This document shows, in pieces, positions 42,233-51,328 of a stretch of DNA of 64,000 nt. The notes below the pieces were generated by a model. That model did not search any database, was not told where the DNA came from, and saw nothing but the letters and a program-made list of their open reading frames with translations. Both the position numbers and the translations under genes were made by a program. Numbering within the stretch: position 1 is the first letter of the stretch; each line of letters begins with the position of its first letter. Where the stretch lies: positions 29,504,564 through 29,568,563 of the forward strand of contig JAJLRJ010000006.1 of NCBI GenBank assembly GCA_024195265.1, in the 5' to 3' direction. Source of the DNA: Dendrophyllia cribrosa. Its lineage: Eukaryota > Cnidaria > Anthozoa > Scleractinia > Dendrophylliidae.

Positions 42233-42535
42233 ATAGTTTGAATCGTGCTTTCATAATAGTATCTGACACGAACATGTTCTTTCCTCTTTAAAGTTTCCGC
42301 TATAAGGAACAAAAGAGCTTCGTCCTTTGGAAATGCTCTTGCAGGAGATTTTCATTGAAGAATTCTTCAAAAACAAACTCACCGCCATTTTGAACTGTTA
42401 TGCAATGTATGCTGAGGTCCCAGGTCTCCTTTCCGGGCGTCGTCATGGCAAATAATCCTCTTTCGGATATGAAGAATCCATATGATCTGAGATCACATAT
42501 CCGTTTTCGGATTCTCCCAAAAAAACGCAGCCTGA

Positions 42536-42934
42536 GTTATTTTAGCGTAAAAATCATATTTTCTTGAATGAAAACTTGTAGAATTTAGATTAAAGAGGGT
42601 AAAAACCGAGAAATAAAAACATACAAACCGAGCTATGTAGTGAAAGTACGAATTATCTCGTAAAATCCGATCGCGAAATGGCGTGTAAATTATTGACAAC
42701 AAACTACTATGACTAGAATGACAACTTGCAAGACTTTTTAATGAAAATTCACAGGAAAAAAAAAAAACTGGAAAAATAAGAACACTTAAATCAAAAGCAC
42801 TAGATTGTCTAATTACAGTAATTTTAAAGCCACAAATGACGCTTTGTAAAGAACAACAACAAACGCCCAACAAACTATAAAATGAACAAATCATAAAATC
42901 CAAACTTGTGCTCGCCTTTTCGAGGAATAACATT
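42536..42934. other. No recognisable gene
   Basis: Spacer between the Harbinger element and the Penelope-like fragment, AT-rich with an A-run near 42758. Confidence 0.45.
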
Positions 42935-43825
42935 GGCATCGAATCTCTACTTCCATCTACTACAAGCCCACAGATACCCACAGTTATCTTCACCACCAGT
43001 CATCACATCCTCGACACTGCAAAGAAAGCCTACCTCACAGTCAGCTCTTACGCCTTCGACGCCTCTGCTCTGATGACGCCGACTTTTTAGCAAGAGCACA
43101 CGAAATGGCCTAAGATCTTTGAAAGGCGTGGTTACAATGCACACACAATCCGACATGTCACACAGACCGACGCCCTCAAACGGAACACCTTGGCGGATGA
43201 AAAGGAGAGCCGGATTCCTTTGGTTCTTACTTACCATCCTCTGAACAACAGAATCAAACGGATTTTGCTCGACAACTTCAGTATCATATCGAACGACCCT
43301 GAAACCAAGGAAATATTTCCTCAGCCACCAATGATCGCTTATCGCCGAGATCAAAACCTACGAAACGTCTTGGTCCACACGTCCGACACAAATCAAGCTA
43401 CTTCGCCCGCAGGTTCTGCTCCTTGTCGACACCCCCGCTGCCGTACCTGTGAGCACATCTCAAATGACACTACTCTACTAGCTCCAAAAAGGTCCTTCAT
43501 CATCAGAGAGTCCTTTACCTGTCTGTCATCTGGCCTTATATACTGCATCTCCTGCCGTCACTGCCCTGCCATTTACATCGGCGAAACTGGGCGCACTCTT
43601 AGGGAACGGTTTAGCCAACATCTCAGGAGTATTACCAAGAGTGCACCCGGTTTTCCAGTCGCAGAGCACTTCAGTTCCAATGGACACTCTGCGGATGACG
43701 TGCAGGTTTGCGGCGTCAAGCTCTGCGGCGGAAACAAACAAAGGAAACGGCAGGAGATGCGCCTTATTTTCCAACTTGGTACCTGTCAACCGCGCGGCCT
43801 AAATTCTAACTTTCGTTTCTTCTGA
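42935..43825 (+). pseudogene. Penelope-like element, C-terminus with GIY-YIG endonuclease
   Basis: The 5' part (about 42950-43090) reads STYYKPTDTHSYLHHQSSHP and HCKESLPHSQLLRLRRLCSD then DADF, the conserved end of the Penelope-like reverse transcriptase. After a one-base break near 43110 the frame 43160-43825 gives RRGYNAHTIRHVTQTDALKR, RIPLVLTYHPLNNRIKRILL, YRRDQNLRNVLVHT, a Cys-rich CRHPRCRTCEHI and LIYCISCRHCPAIYIGETGR then TLRERFSQHL. The last is a GIY-YIG nuclease with Y-x-x-x-C-x-x-C, Y-I-G-E-T and R-x-x-x-R-x-x-x-H. Penelope-like elements use this nuclease to cut the target. The copy is 5'-truncated and broken once, but the nuclease domain itself looks intact (211 codons open from 43190). 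Confidence 0.78.
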
Positions 43826-43900
43826 AGGTCGCGCGCGCGCGCATGCAAGAGACAATCATTTAAACTTTAGATGTCGTGGCGTATTTCTCAATGAACATAT

Positions 43901-43937
43901 TTCCACTGAAGAAGGGCAAAGCCCGAAACGTTTGGAA
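43901..43937 (+). ncRNA. Hammerhead-ribozyme-like motif of the Penelope-like 3' end
   Basis: In order: TTCCA (43901-43905), CTGAAGA (43906-43912, fits the CUGANGA core), one extra A, stem II GGGC-AAA-GCCC (43914-43924), GAA then ACGT (43925-43931) as a minimal self-complementary helix III, and T43932 at the cleavage position. TGGAA (43933-43937) then pairs perfectly with the first TTCCA as stem I. Penelope-like elements are known to carry such minimal hammerheads. The extra A before stem II and the GUU cleavage triplet are departures from the optimum, so activity is uncertain. Confidence 0.55.
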
Positions 43938-43984
43938 CTTATTAAAAAACTTTGGCACTTTGCACTTTAAAATAACATTTAAGT

Positions 43985-44336
43985 CAGATCCTTTACCATC
44001 AATTGTCAATCCTGATAAACCTACTCAAGATAGTGGCCTTTCTGGAGAAGAAACATTGAGTTTAGTTTCCCGTCTCCTTGATTCAAAGCTTCACAAGAAG
44101 ATTTCAGATTTCAAGCGGGTTCTAGAACAGAAGGAACTTGCGACAAACACTCAAATAAAAAAATTAAAGACTGAAGTGAAGGCGTCCAGCAGTTTTCAGT
44201 TTAAAGGTAATAAGTTACAAATTGAGTCGAACTCGAATTTGATACTCTATTGACTCGGCTTCCAACCATCTGCTGGAGAGCAATTTGGCCGGAGTTAATA
44301 AGGAACTGGATAACGCTAAAACGTTGTTGAGTTAAT
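43985..44336 (+). pseudogene. DIRS gag-like protein, first part
   Basis: DSGLSGEETLSLVSRLLDSK, LHKKISDFKRVLEQKELATN and SSSFQFKGNKLQIESNSNLI run to a stop at 44253. In the next frame SASNHLLESNLAGVNKELDN then AKTLLS reaches the insertion at 44337. F-x-F-K-G-N-K-x-Q-x-E-x-N is the DIRS ORF1 signature also seen, diverged, at 13.5 kb. A one-base shift near 44245 breaks the gene, and the reading resumes at 45674 behind the insert. Confidence 0.58.
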
Positions 44337-45669
44337 GTGACCCTGCACAGGAAAACGTTCCGTTAAACAGGTAAAAGCGTTAATCATCTGTTAGTCATCC
44401 GTTAAAAAGCTTTCTCAAGAATGTTAGAGGCGTTAGACTAACCGTTAAACATTTAACGCCAGACCGTTAGAATGGGCAGCATAACCGTTAGCAAAAAAAT
44501 TGCATCCGTTGGAACGGCTAGCAGAGCCGTTAAAAAACCCAACGTCCGTTTAACGTGTAACATAGCTGTTACAAAAAAATGACATCCGTTACAATGGCAG
44601 CCATAGCCGTTAGGTAGAGAACGATAAAATTAACCAGGAATACGTGTCTCGCAGAACATCGCGAAGTTCGTGGGAGGCTCCACCGCGGGTCGAAACTTTG
44701 GTGGCGTATCAATTTGCGTATGACGCCTTTTTAATTTCACTTCTTTCAGATTTTTGCCTTTCATGAATTTTTATTTCGTGAAGTTGAAGGAACAGAACAG
44801 CCAACTGAAACTAAGGGTGCAAAAATTCACCGCCGTCAGAGAAGATGTAAACAATGCACGTGTCTTGTGAGTTTCGCTGGCACTAGTGAATGTTTCTTGG
44901 GCGAAAATAACCTTAAAGCGATCACTTTTTCATTTAATTTTATTTTCTGTGTTTTGGATACAGAGGAATAAAAACTGGATATATTTTCGTGTGTCTGATT
45001 GCGAGATGTTTCATGAAACAACTGCGTTATGCGTTACTGGAAAGGTTTCAAATTACTTTTACATTATGCAAATTGTAACATTTTTACCTCTCGGGTGAAA
45101 TATTATCATTCCTATAGCCTGCGAATACAGCCGCCAGAGTCAGCAATGTTTCCAAATCTCTAGCTAGGACTCTCAATATTCACGTACACTAAATACTCTC
45201 GTTTTTCACACGGGGAAAACTTGAAATTTGAGGCACACTGATTTTTATCACTCGATTTCCGCCGCTTTCTCGCCGTCTGGTAACAGCGGCTGGTTGTCAT
45301 CTTATCAAGCTAAAAATAATTAGTAACTACAGTGGAATGCGGGCCACCGCTACACGCTATCTGTTTCAAAGTCCTTGCTCTACCGTTAAACGCTTTTAGT
45401 TATCCGTTACATATGTAAATGGTAGGCATTTAACGCTTTTACAGCATCCATTAGAGTTTTTGCCTAACCGTTTAACGGCCCAAGCCATCCGTTAGATCAA
45501 ATTGCGCAACCGTTAAGCTTTCACTAACTGTTAGCCGTTAGAGCGTTTGGACAAAACGTTAAAATGCTTTGAAGGCCGTTAGCTATCTGTTAGCCGTCCG
45601 TTAGATATCCATCCGTTTTTACCCGTTTAACGGATAAGCGTTAAGGTACGTTTTCCCGTGCAGGGTCAC
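44337..45669. mobile_element. TIR element with GTGACCCT ends and CCGTTA arrays
   Basis: Begins GTGACCCTGCACAGGAAAAC and ends with the complement of GTGACCCTGCACGGGAAAAC (about 25 bp inverted). Flanks are TAAT and AAAT, a 4-bp duplication with one mismatch. Roughly a dozen CCGTTA or close variants fill the first 300 bp and another eight or more the last 300 bp, all reading CCGTTA on the same strand. No transposase. It shares its first 8 bp and TSD length with 14806-18421 but has a different subterminal array. Confidence 0.68.
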
Positions 45670-45673
45670 AAAT

Positions 45674-46060
45674 ACAATGAAGTTATACGGTTTGCAGACA
45701 AGAGTCCGGCAGGCGGGACGGTGGTTGAAGAATACGAATCAGACAAGTTAGCTGACGATTCGGATGAGAGGAAACTTCGGTCTACTGAAAGAAGAGCGCT
45801 TACCAAGCTTCGTGTTCGTAAGCAGAATCGCAGTACTGCTCAGAACCGTAAATTCCCTCAAGAGTCATCTTTGGCCGCTGGGAGTTCTTTACATCGCTCT
45901 GCTTCGCAACCTTTTCGTCCCCAGCCAGCCTCAACCTTCTGACAAATGTTTCGCCTCTGGGCAGTTCGAGCATTGGGCAAACTCGCCATTTTGCCCAAAC
46001 TACAGTCACCTTTACAGCAACAGAGCCTTGCCAAGCACGTCCAACGCTACTGTAAACAAG
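45674..46060 (+). pseudogene. DIRS gag-like protein, second part
   Basis: Continues behind the insert with YNEVIRFADKSPAGGTVVEE, YESDKLADDSDERKLRSTER, RALTKLRVRKQN and, in a shifted frame from 45910, KCFASGQFEHWANSPFCPNY, a degenerate CCHC-like zinc knuckle in which the second Cys is now Ser. Nucleic-acid-binding part of the DIRS ORF1 protein, disrupted. Confidence 0.58.
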
Positions 46061-46065
46061 CAGTG

Positions 46066-46339
46066 AAGCATTGAACAGACTTGGAACAGATGAGTATTTC
46101 AATGTTGTTGTTGATTTGCATTCTCAGTCTGTTGAGATTGAAGAAAGAGACTTATTGGAACGTAGTTATGGGGACTATTTAGAAGGTTCTGAATCAGTCA
46201 TTGTTAAGGGTAGGCTTAGAGTTAACATTAAACTTTGGGAAAGCATTTGGTGCTTCTCAATTTGTCCTTAGCGTTATTAAGGAAGGTTACAAGTTACCTT
46301 TTTACTATACTCCTACATCAGTTAATCTTCGAAATAATA
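46066..46339 (+). pseudogene. DIRS pol N-terminus (second locus)
   Basis: EYFNVVVDLHSQSVEIEERD, SVIVKGRLR and, after a shift near 46230, KLWESIGASQFVLSVIKEGY... frames give FVLSVIKEGYKLPFYYTPTS and VNLRNN, collinear with 14.6-14.75 kb. The reading is then cut by repeat R1 copy d and resumes at 47758. Confidence 0.65.
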
Positions 46340-47657
46340 TAATATATATAGTTAGGCTTAGCCTAACAGCGGCGCCCTCTGAAGACCCTCTGAACAAGCT
46401 TAACTAAGATGAAACTTAACTAATAGGTGAAAGGTCGGAAGCACAAGAATTAAGATTAATATTGACGACCGGGCTATTTTTCAATTTTAGCAATTCTCAA
46501 AAACAGTATTACCCGACCGTCTGCACAGTACATTTAGACCGTACAAAAGTTCACAAAAACAACTTTTTCTCCGTCTAGAATAACTATTACGACTACTGTT
46601 AAAAAATACAGTTGTAGCTTGTCAAAAAATGCCTGAGAAACTGATTTGGAAATCAAAGTTGCCAAAAATACAAACATATTTGCATACGGCCACGCGAGTG
46701 AAGTTAGAACTATAATAAAATTCAAGTCTTGTTTTGTTTACATAAAATCGCTTTTCAACCTATGTAATGAATGAACAAACACATAAAAATGGACAACACA
46801 ATCTTCTTTCGATAAATTTTATTCAAATCTCCATTAGTTTATGTTGAAAAGCAAAACGGAAAACGCGCATCGAGGCCGAGCCGTGTCTTCGATGAAATTC
46901 AAGAAATTAATACAACTGAATTTAAGCTACACGTTTAAAAACAATTCTCCAAAACTAACGAGAACACATTAACAAAAACTCAATCACAGATTGATATCTA
47001 GATAAATTTCCATCGAAAAATGTAATTTGTTTTACCTTTAAGTCCCTCCGGCGACTACTGTGCTTGGAAATTCTTTAAATCTCCGCTTTGGTGCTGAAAT
47101 CCGTAAAACGAACCCATCTCTCGCATTGCTAAAAACGTATATAGTTCCTCGAAGCAAGATTTTATCCCTGAAAGCTCTTCTTTTTCCACTAAAGCGGCTC
47201 CTGAGTATCCCTTAATTAGCATCCCTGTCTTGAGTAGCAAACCACGAAAAAATGCAGGAAAATAACGACTTTAATTTAAACCGTTTTCACCGCTCAGTAA
47301 ACACAGCAAAACATCAAAGTGTTTTCCCAGCTGACGTGACATTCGGCCGTGTAACCGCGCGAAAAAAAGCCTCGCTTTGGTTTCAACATGACGTCGTACG
47401 CGCATATTTTGCGACGTCATACGCGCCCGCGAGCTAGTCCTCCGCTAAGATCCCGGATGTTGTGTTGTGTGGCGTCATACGCGCATGCGCGCTAGCCTTG
47501 CGCGACACACATCTCCAACACACATGTTTTTGTTGCAGACAGCGCCCGCGAAACATTCCGCTAGCCATGACCATGAAAAATGAGGGCATAGGTTCTATGA
47601 GTATGGGGCTCCGCAGCCTGGCCTTCGGCCCGGCTAGGCCCCGCTATAATATATATT
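46340..47657 (-). repeat. Dispersed repeat R1, copy d
   Basis: Left edge GTTAGGCTTAGCCTAACAGC, then GACCCTCTGAACAAGC. Right edge has the hairpin GGCCTTCGGCC followed by CCCCGCTATAATATATAT. Closely similar to copy b in the same orientation, including a shared 61-codon minus-strand frame (47240-47055 here, 32761-32576 in b) that differs at several positions; I do not regard that frame as a gene. About 100 bp of AT-rich sequence with AATAAA and (ATT)n follow to 47757 and may belong to the insert. Confidence 0.85.
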
Positions 47658-47757
47658 GATGTAAATAGTATCTATCTTAATTTTTAGTATTTTAATATAC
47701 GACCACATCAGCTCCGCTGTAATTTTTATCGTGTTTAAATAAATGCCATTATTATTA

Positions 47758-49327
47758 TTAATTCTGATTTTGTTTTCAGTGCAGTCACCGAACTTCTTAA
47801 AGTTGGTTCGGTCATGGAGTGTACTTTTCCGCCGGTGGTTATTAATCCCCTATCAGTTTCCATTTAACCCAACGGGAAGAAAAGGCTCATATTAGATCTT
47901 AGGCACGTAAATTGTCAAGTCTAAGATTAAGTTTGAAGATGCTAAATCGTTCCTTCAGTGTTTGCTAGCCAGGCCTTGCGCTTGGGCTTGCTCGTTTGAT
48001 ATCAAATCGTGCTATCGTTATATTGAGATTTTTGAACCTGATCAATAATTTTTGGGTTTCGCGTGGGTTTTCGAAGGCGTTACTAAATATTTCAAATTTA
48101 CGGTTTTACCGTTTGGGCTTTCTGTGGGTCCATATATTTTTTTGAAAGTTATGAGACCGTTCGTTAAATATTGGCATTCCAAGGCCATCAGCATTGTTGT
48201 TCATTTGATCGATGGCATTTCAGCCGCCAAAGTTTTTTTAAAGGTGAAGAGCACTCATCGCTTGTCAGGTCGGATCTTTACGAATCCGGGTTTGTTCCCA
48301 ACAAAGATAAGTGTCAGTGGGTCCCCATTGAGGGCATTTGCTGGTTGGGTATTTCTTGGGATTTCAAGAACAATTGTATGTTAATACCACTGGAAAAGAT
48401 TTCAGGGATTTTTGACGAAGTGGTTGAAATTATGTCTTGCAAGAGCGTCTCTGCTGGGAATCTTGCTCGTGTTACGCGGAGAATTATCTCAAATTTTTTG
48501 ATCATGGGTGATGTTTGTAACCTCATGACCAAAGCTATGCATAAGTTAATTGAATGCAGAAGAGGCTGGGATGCGCAGGTTGTCTTAGACTCTGATGTGC
48601 TTGTAGAACTCAAATTTTGGCACGAGCAGTTGAAGAGCTTAAATTCCAGACCGATATGGAGGAAACATGTTTTACCTTCTCCGGTTGTCTATTCTGACGC
48701 TAGTGCAGTCGGTTGCACTGCCTTTATCTCCATGAAGCGTAACCAGTTTCAAACAAAAAAATGGGATGCAATTGAGATGAAACAAAGTTCTACATGGAGA
48801 GAGCTAATGTGTGTTAAACACGCTTTGCAGTTTTGCTAATTTGCTCAGGGCAAGTTATGTCAAGTGGTATACAGATAATCAGGGTGTTGCAGCTACTGTT
48901 AAGACTGGTAGCAGAAAGGTTCACCCAGCACAAATTGGCAATGGAAATTTTTTTGCTTTCCAAGGAACATGATGTTATCATTGACAGACTATTTTGAGCA
49001 AAATTGTTGATTTTGACGATTGGAATGTTAAAGATTCTTATTTTAGGGCGGTTGATTCCAACTGGGGCCCAGTTACTGTCGATTGTTTTGCCAATTCCGT
49101 TAATGCTAAAGTTCCTAGGTTTTATTCATTTTTTTTCAACCTGGGAGTTTGGGTGTAGATTCTCTAGCTTTTGATTGGGTTCGGGAAAACTGTTGGCTTG
49201 TTCCCCCGCTATATTTAATTTCTCGCATCCTTATGCATTTTCTTAATTGTCAGTCTCGTGGTGTTTTGATTGTCCCGTTCTGGCCATATCTTATTCAGGA
49301 AAGCAGCACGTTTAAGAGTTTTGTTGT
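47758..49327 (+). pseudogene. DIRS reverse transcriptase and RNase H (second locus)
   Basis: SDFVFSAVTELLKVGSVMEC and VVINPLSVSI, a stop, then GKKRLILDLRHVN, the RT start as at 18.44 kb. Frames 48052-48250 keep FTVLPFGLSVGPYIFLKVMR. Then SGFVPNKDKCQWVPIEGICW, LGISWDFKNNCMLIPLEKIS, MSCKSVSAGNLARVTRRIIS and VVYSDASAVGCTAFI (RNase H with the Asp kept), SSTWRELMCVKHAL. After 48840 the DIRS-specific NWGPVTVDCFANSVNAKVPR and RGVLIVPFWPYLI blocks follow to 49327. Many frame changes; inactive. Confidence 0.72.
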
Positions 49328-49610
49328 GGAGCGTACGGTTCGTGAACTGAACAGACGGACCGCAATCAAGAAACCACGGTCCGTGAATTGCATCTCATTA
49401 AGGGGACATAGTATATTTTCGTGTATTTCGTTGAACCGTGTGTACCCAAAACGGTTCGTCGATCCGTACGGAGCGTACGGTTCGTGAACTGAACAGACGC
49501 ACCGCAATCAAGAAACCACGGTCCGTGAATTGCATCTCATTAAGGGGACTTAGTATATTTCGTGTATTTCGTTGAACCGTGTGTACCCAAAACAGTTCGT
49601 CGATCCCACG
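49328..49610. repeat. 142-bp tandem duplication rich in GTACGGTTCGT
   Basis: Two nearly identical head-to-tail copies (49328-49469 and 49470-49610) starting GGAGCGTACGGTTCGTGAAC. They contain ACGGTCCGTGAATTGCATCT and end AAAACGGTTCGTCGATCC. The GTACGGTTCGT word recurs in the 63.2-63.7 kb array. Confidence 0.9.
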
Positions 49611-49624
49611 TCATGGAAGGAAAT

Positions 49625-49780
49625 CCCTTTTCGACAATGAAAATTTGGTTTTATCGACTGAGTTGATAAGGTAAATTAGCCACCGTAAAAAAATTCGAGA
49701 AAGCTGACGTTTCGAGCTAGCCTTTCATACCAGATTGTCGGAGCGCTTTTATCAGCCCGCGAGAATAAGCACCCCCACCC
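49625..49780 (-). mobile_element. Penelope-like terminal fragment with decayed hammerhead
   Basis: On the minus strand GGCTAGCTCGAAACGTCAGC then TTTCTCG and TTTTTTTACGGTGGCTAATT... TATCAACTCAGTCGATAAAA, the kind of sequence found at Penelope-like ends. The 3' half of a hammerhead (GAAACGTC with the AGC stem, 49713-49703) is intact, while the CUGANGA side reads CTGGTATGA and is broken. No coding part is attached. Confidence 0.42.
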
Positions 49781-49972
49781 CACTCACCCAAACCACTGAA
49801 CACCGCTGGTTAAACTTGGTTATTGTTTCGGGCCCTTGTTATCTGAGGTATTCCCAACAGATCTAACAGAAATCCACCCTTCCACAAGTCTAATGGATCC
49901 TATATAGTCGCTTTTATGATGTATCTTCACGGTTGGTACGCGCCCTGTGATTGGTCAATTTAGCCTGTTCAC
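49781..49972. other. No recognisable feature
   Basis: Short unassigned spacer. Confidence 0.4.
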
Positions 49973-50123
49973 AGTTACAACCGGGAATCCCGATTTTTCA
50001 AACCTCCAAGGGAAACGGAAATTGGTTCGAAAAATCGGGAGTTCGAAAAATCGAAGGTGGTATTGACTGAAATCAAATATAAGGGAAACAAGTTTTGGTT
50101 CGAATAATCGGGATTCCACTGTA
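49973..50123. mobile_element. pogo/Tigger-like MITE
   Basis: Right end, read on the other strand, is TACAGTGGAATCCCGATTAT; left end is TTACAACCGGGAATCCCGAT with a small internal change. Interior repeats TTCGAAAAATCG. CAGTGGAA-type ends next to TA fit the pogo branch of Tc1/mariner. Confidence 0.55.
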
Positions 50124-50291
50124 ATTTTTAATCGCTTTTAAACGGCGTTCTGACTTGACTGATATAGTGCGTTTTAACTTGACGTCTTAGACGCCATATT
50201 GGTGTACCAGTAAAAGCTAGAATTTTAATTTTAAAACTTCTTATGTTAGGTACACCAACATGGCTGTTATGACCTTTCTTGTCATTTGAGT
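50124..50291. other. Short inverted words, unassigned
   Basis: TATTGGTGTACC near 50199 and GGTACACCAACA near 50254 are inverted around about 45 bp. Possibly a remnant of a small element. Confidence 0.35.
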
Positions 50292-50789
50292 CCCACTAAT
50301 AAGACAAAGAAACAGTCTATGAAATGTTTCTTACAAAGTAAATGGACATTAAAAAATGTGACTTTCTTTACCGTAGTTTTCCAGGAATGCTTGAAAATTC
50401 TTAGAAAAGTCTGCCGCTTCGAGTATAGAAGATATGTCCTCACTTGTGACAAATTTCATCGCTTTCAGCTCTCAAACCACCACTACAAAGGCATAGAAAT
50501 CTTCTAAAGGACTTTTTCTTTCCATTTCGAAGTCTTAAAAGGCGTGCTTTCATTCCGATTATGCAAAATGAACGTCTGCAAAATGGAAGCGTGGAGTTCA
50601 CGAGCGACCATATTTGTTAGAAATCTGATAGTCTTCTCTGAGTGAACATTCGGGGACATTCGAAGCTATCCTTGCCAAACATTGAACAACCGACGAGGTT
50701 GCGAAGCTATCCTCGACAAACGTTAAACAACCGACGAGGTTCCGAGAAAAAAAGGAGCTTAGATCGGGGAATATCGGATCGAAATCGGA

Positions 50790-50824
<35 letters not shown>

Positions 50825-50887
50825 ACACTCACTCACTCAGACGGACAACATAGTAGCTTACGCCTTCTAAAGGCAGTAAGCTACAAA
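50292..50887 (+). repeat. Long direct repeat, left copy (DR-L)
   Basis: About 600 bp also present at 61251-61879 in the same orientation. It starts CCACTAATAAGACAAAGAAA and contains a 40-bp unit repeated twice (GCTATCCTCGACAAACGTT..., starting near 50662 and 50701), a CACTCACTCACTCA run, and the palindrome GTAGCTTACGCC...GGCAGTAAGCTAC at the right edge. Most substitutions and a ~15-bp indel near 50415 separate the copies. Non-coding in my reading. Confidence 0.88.
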
Positions 50888-51328
50888 AATAGGCAGTCTA
50901 TGACTGCATGTAGCTTACTGCGCCTGTTATTACTTAGATTATCGTAGGATTTCCTGGCCCGGTAGCCCCCCCCCCCGTATCCCCTGGATTTCCAAGCTGA
51001 GAGACCCTCCTCTCTGGCCCGGATTTGCAAAAAATGTTTGGAATCCCTAAATTTACAGGTAATGAAAAAAAATACATGTAATCGCATTCAGGAGATTTTG
51101 TTTTTATAATTTTCAAAAGCGTGGTGACGAGTGCTATACATTGGTGAAACATTTTAAAAATAAATATTGCGTGACGCATCATGACCCCCCCCCCCCCACC
51201 CCCCGTGATTTCAAAACTAAATCGAAGTGAAATTTTTTTAGTTCCAAATAACTGCTTTGATTTTGCCATGTATTAGTTTTTCCCGGCTTCATAGGTTTTT
51301 CAAAGTGTTGTCGCAAATACACAATATT
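50888..51328. other. Spacer with poly-C tracts
   Basis: Lies between DR-L and the left inverted arm and has C-runs at 50969-50977 and 51185-51205. No gene. Confidence 0.5.

Larger units (their letters stand above)
38616..42532. mobile_element. PIF/Harbinger element, complete but decayed
   Basis: Ends GGGTGCGTTTTTTTGGGAAA and, on the other strand, GGCTGCGTTTTTTTGGGAGA, flanked by TGA on both sides (38613-38615 and 42533-42535), the 3-bp duplication expected for Harbinger. Both subterminal regions are rich in AATCC/GGATT words. The element has the two canonical genes: a Myb-like protein on plus (left) and the transposase on minus (right), so they converge. Two MITEs lie in the middle (39864-40059 and 40392-40915). 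Confidence 0.83.
43938..49327 (+). mobile_element. DIRS-type element, second locus, interrupted
   Basis: Gag (43985-44336 and 45674-46060), pol N-terminus (46066-46339), then RT, RNase H and the downstream DIRS block (47758-49327). Inserts: a GTGACCCT-type element (44337-45669), repeat R1 copy d (46340-47657) and, at the right end, a 142-bp tandem duplication. No recombinase gene is recognised to the right, so the element is 3'-truncated. It starts immediately after the Penelope-like 3' end. Confidence 0.7.

Noticed and set aside
50292..50887. Direct repeats as classical LTRs
   Set aside because: No TG...CA termini, no primer-binding site or polypurine tract, and no gag-pol between them; kept only as direct repeats.
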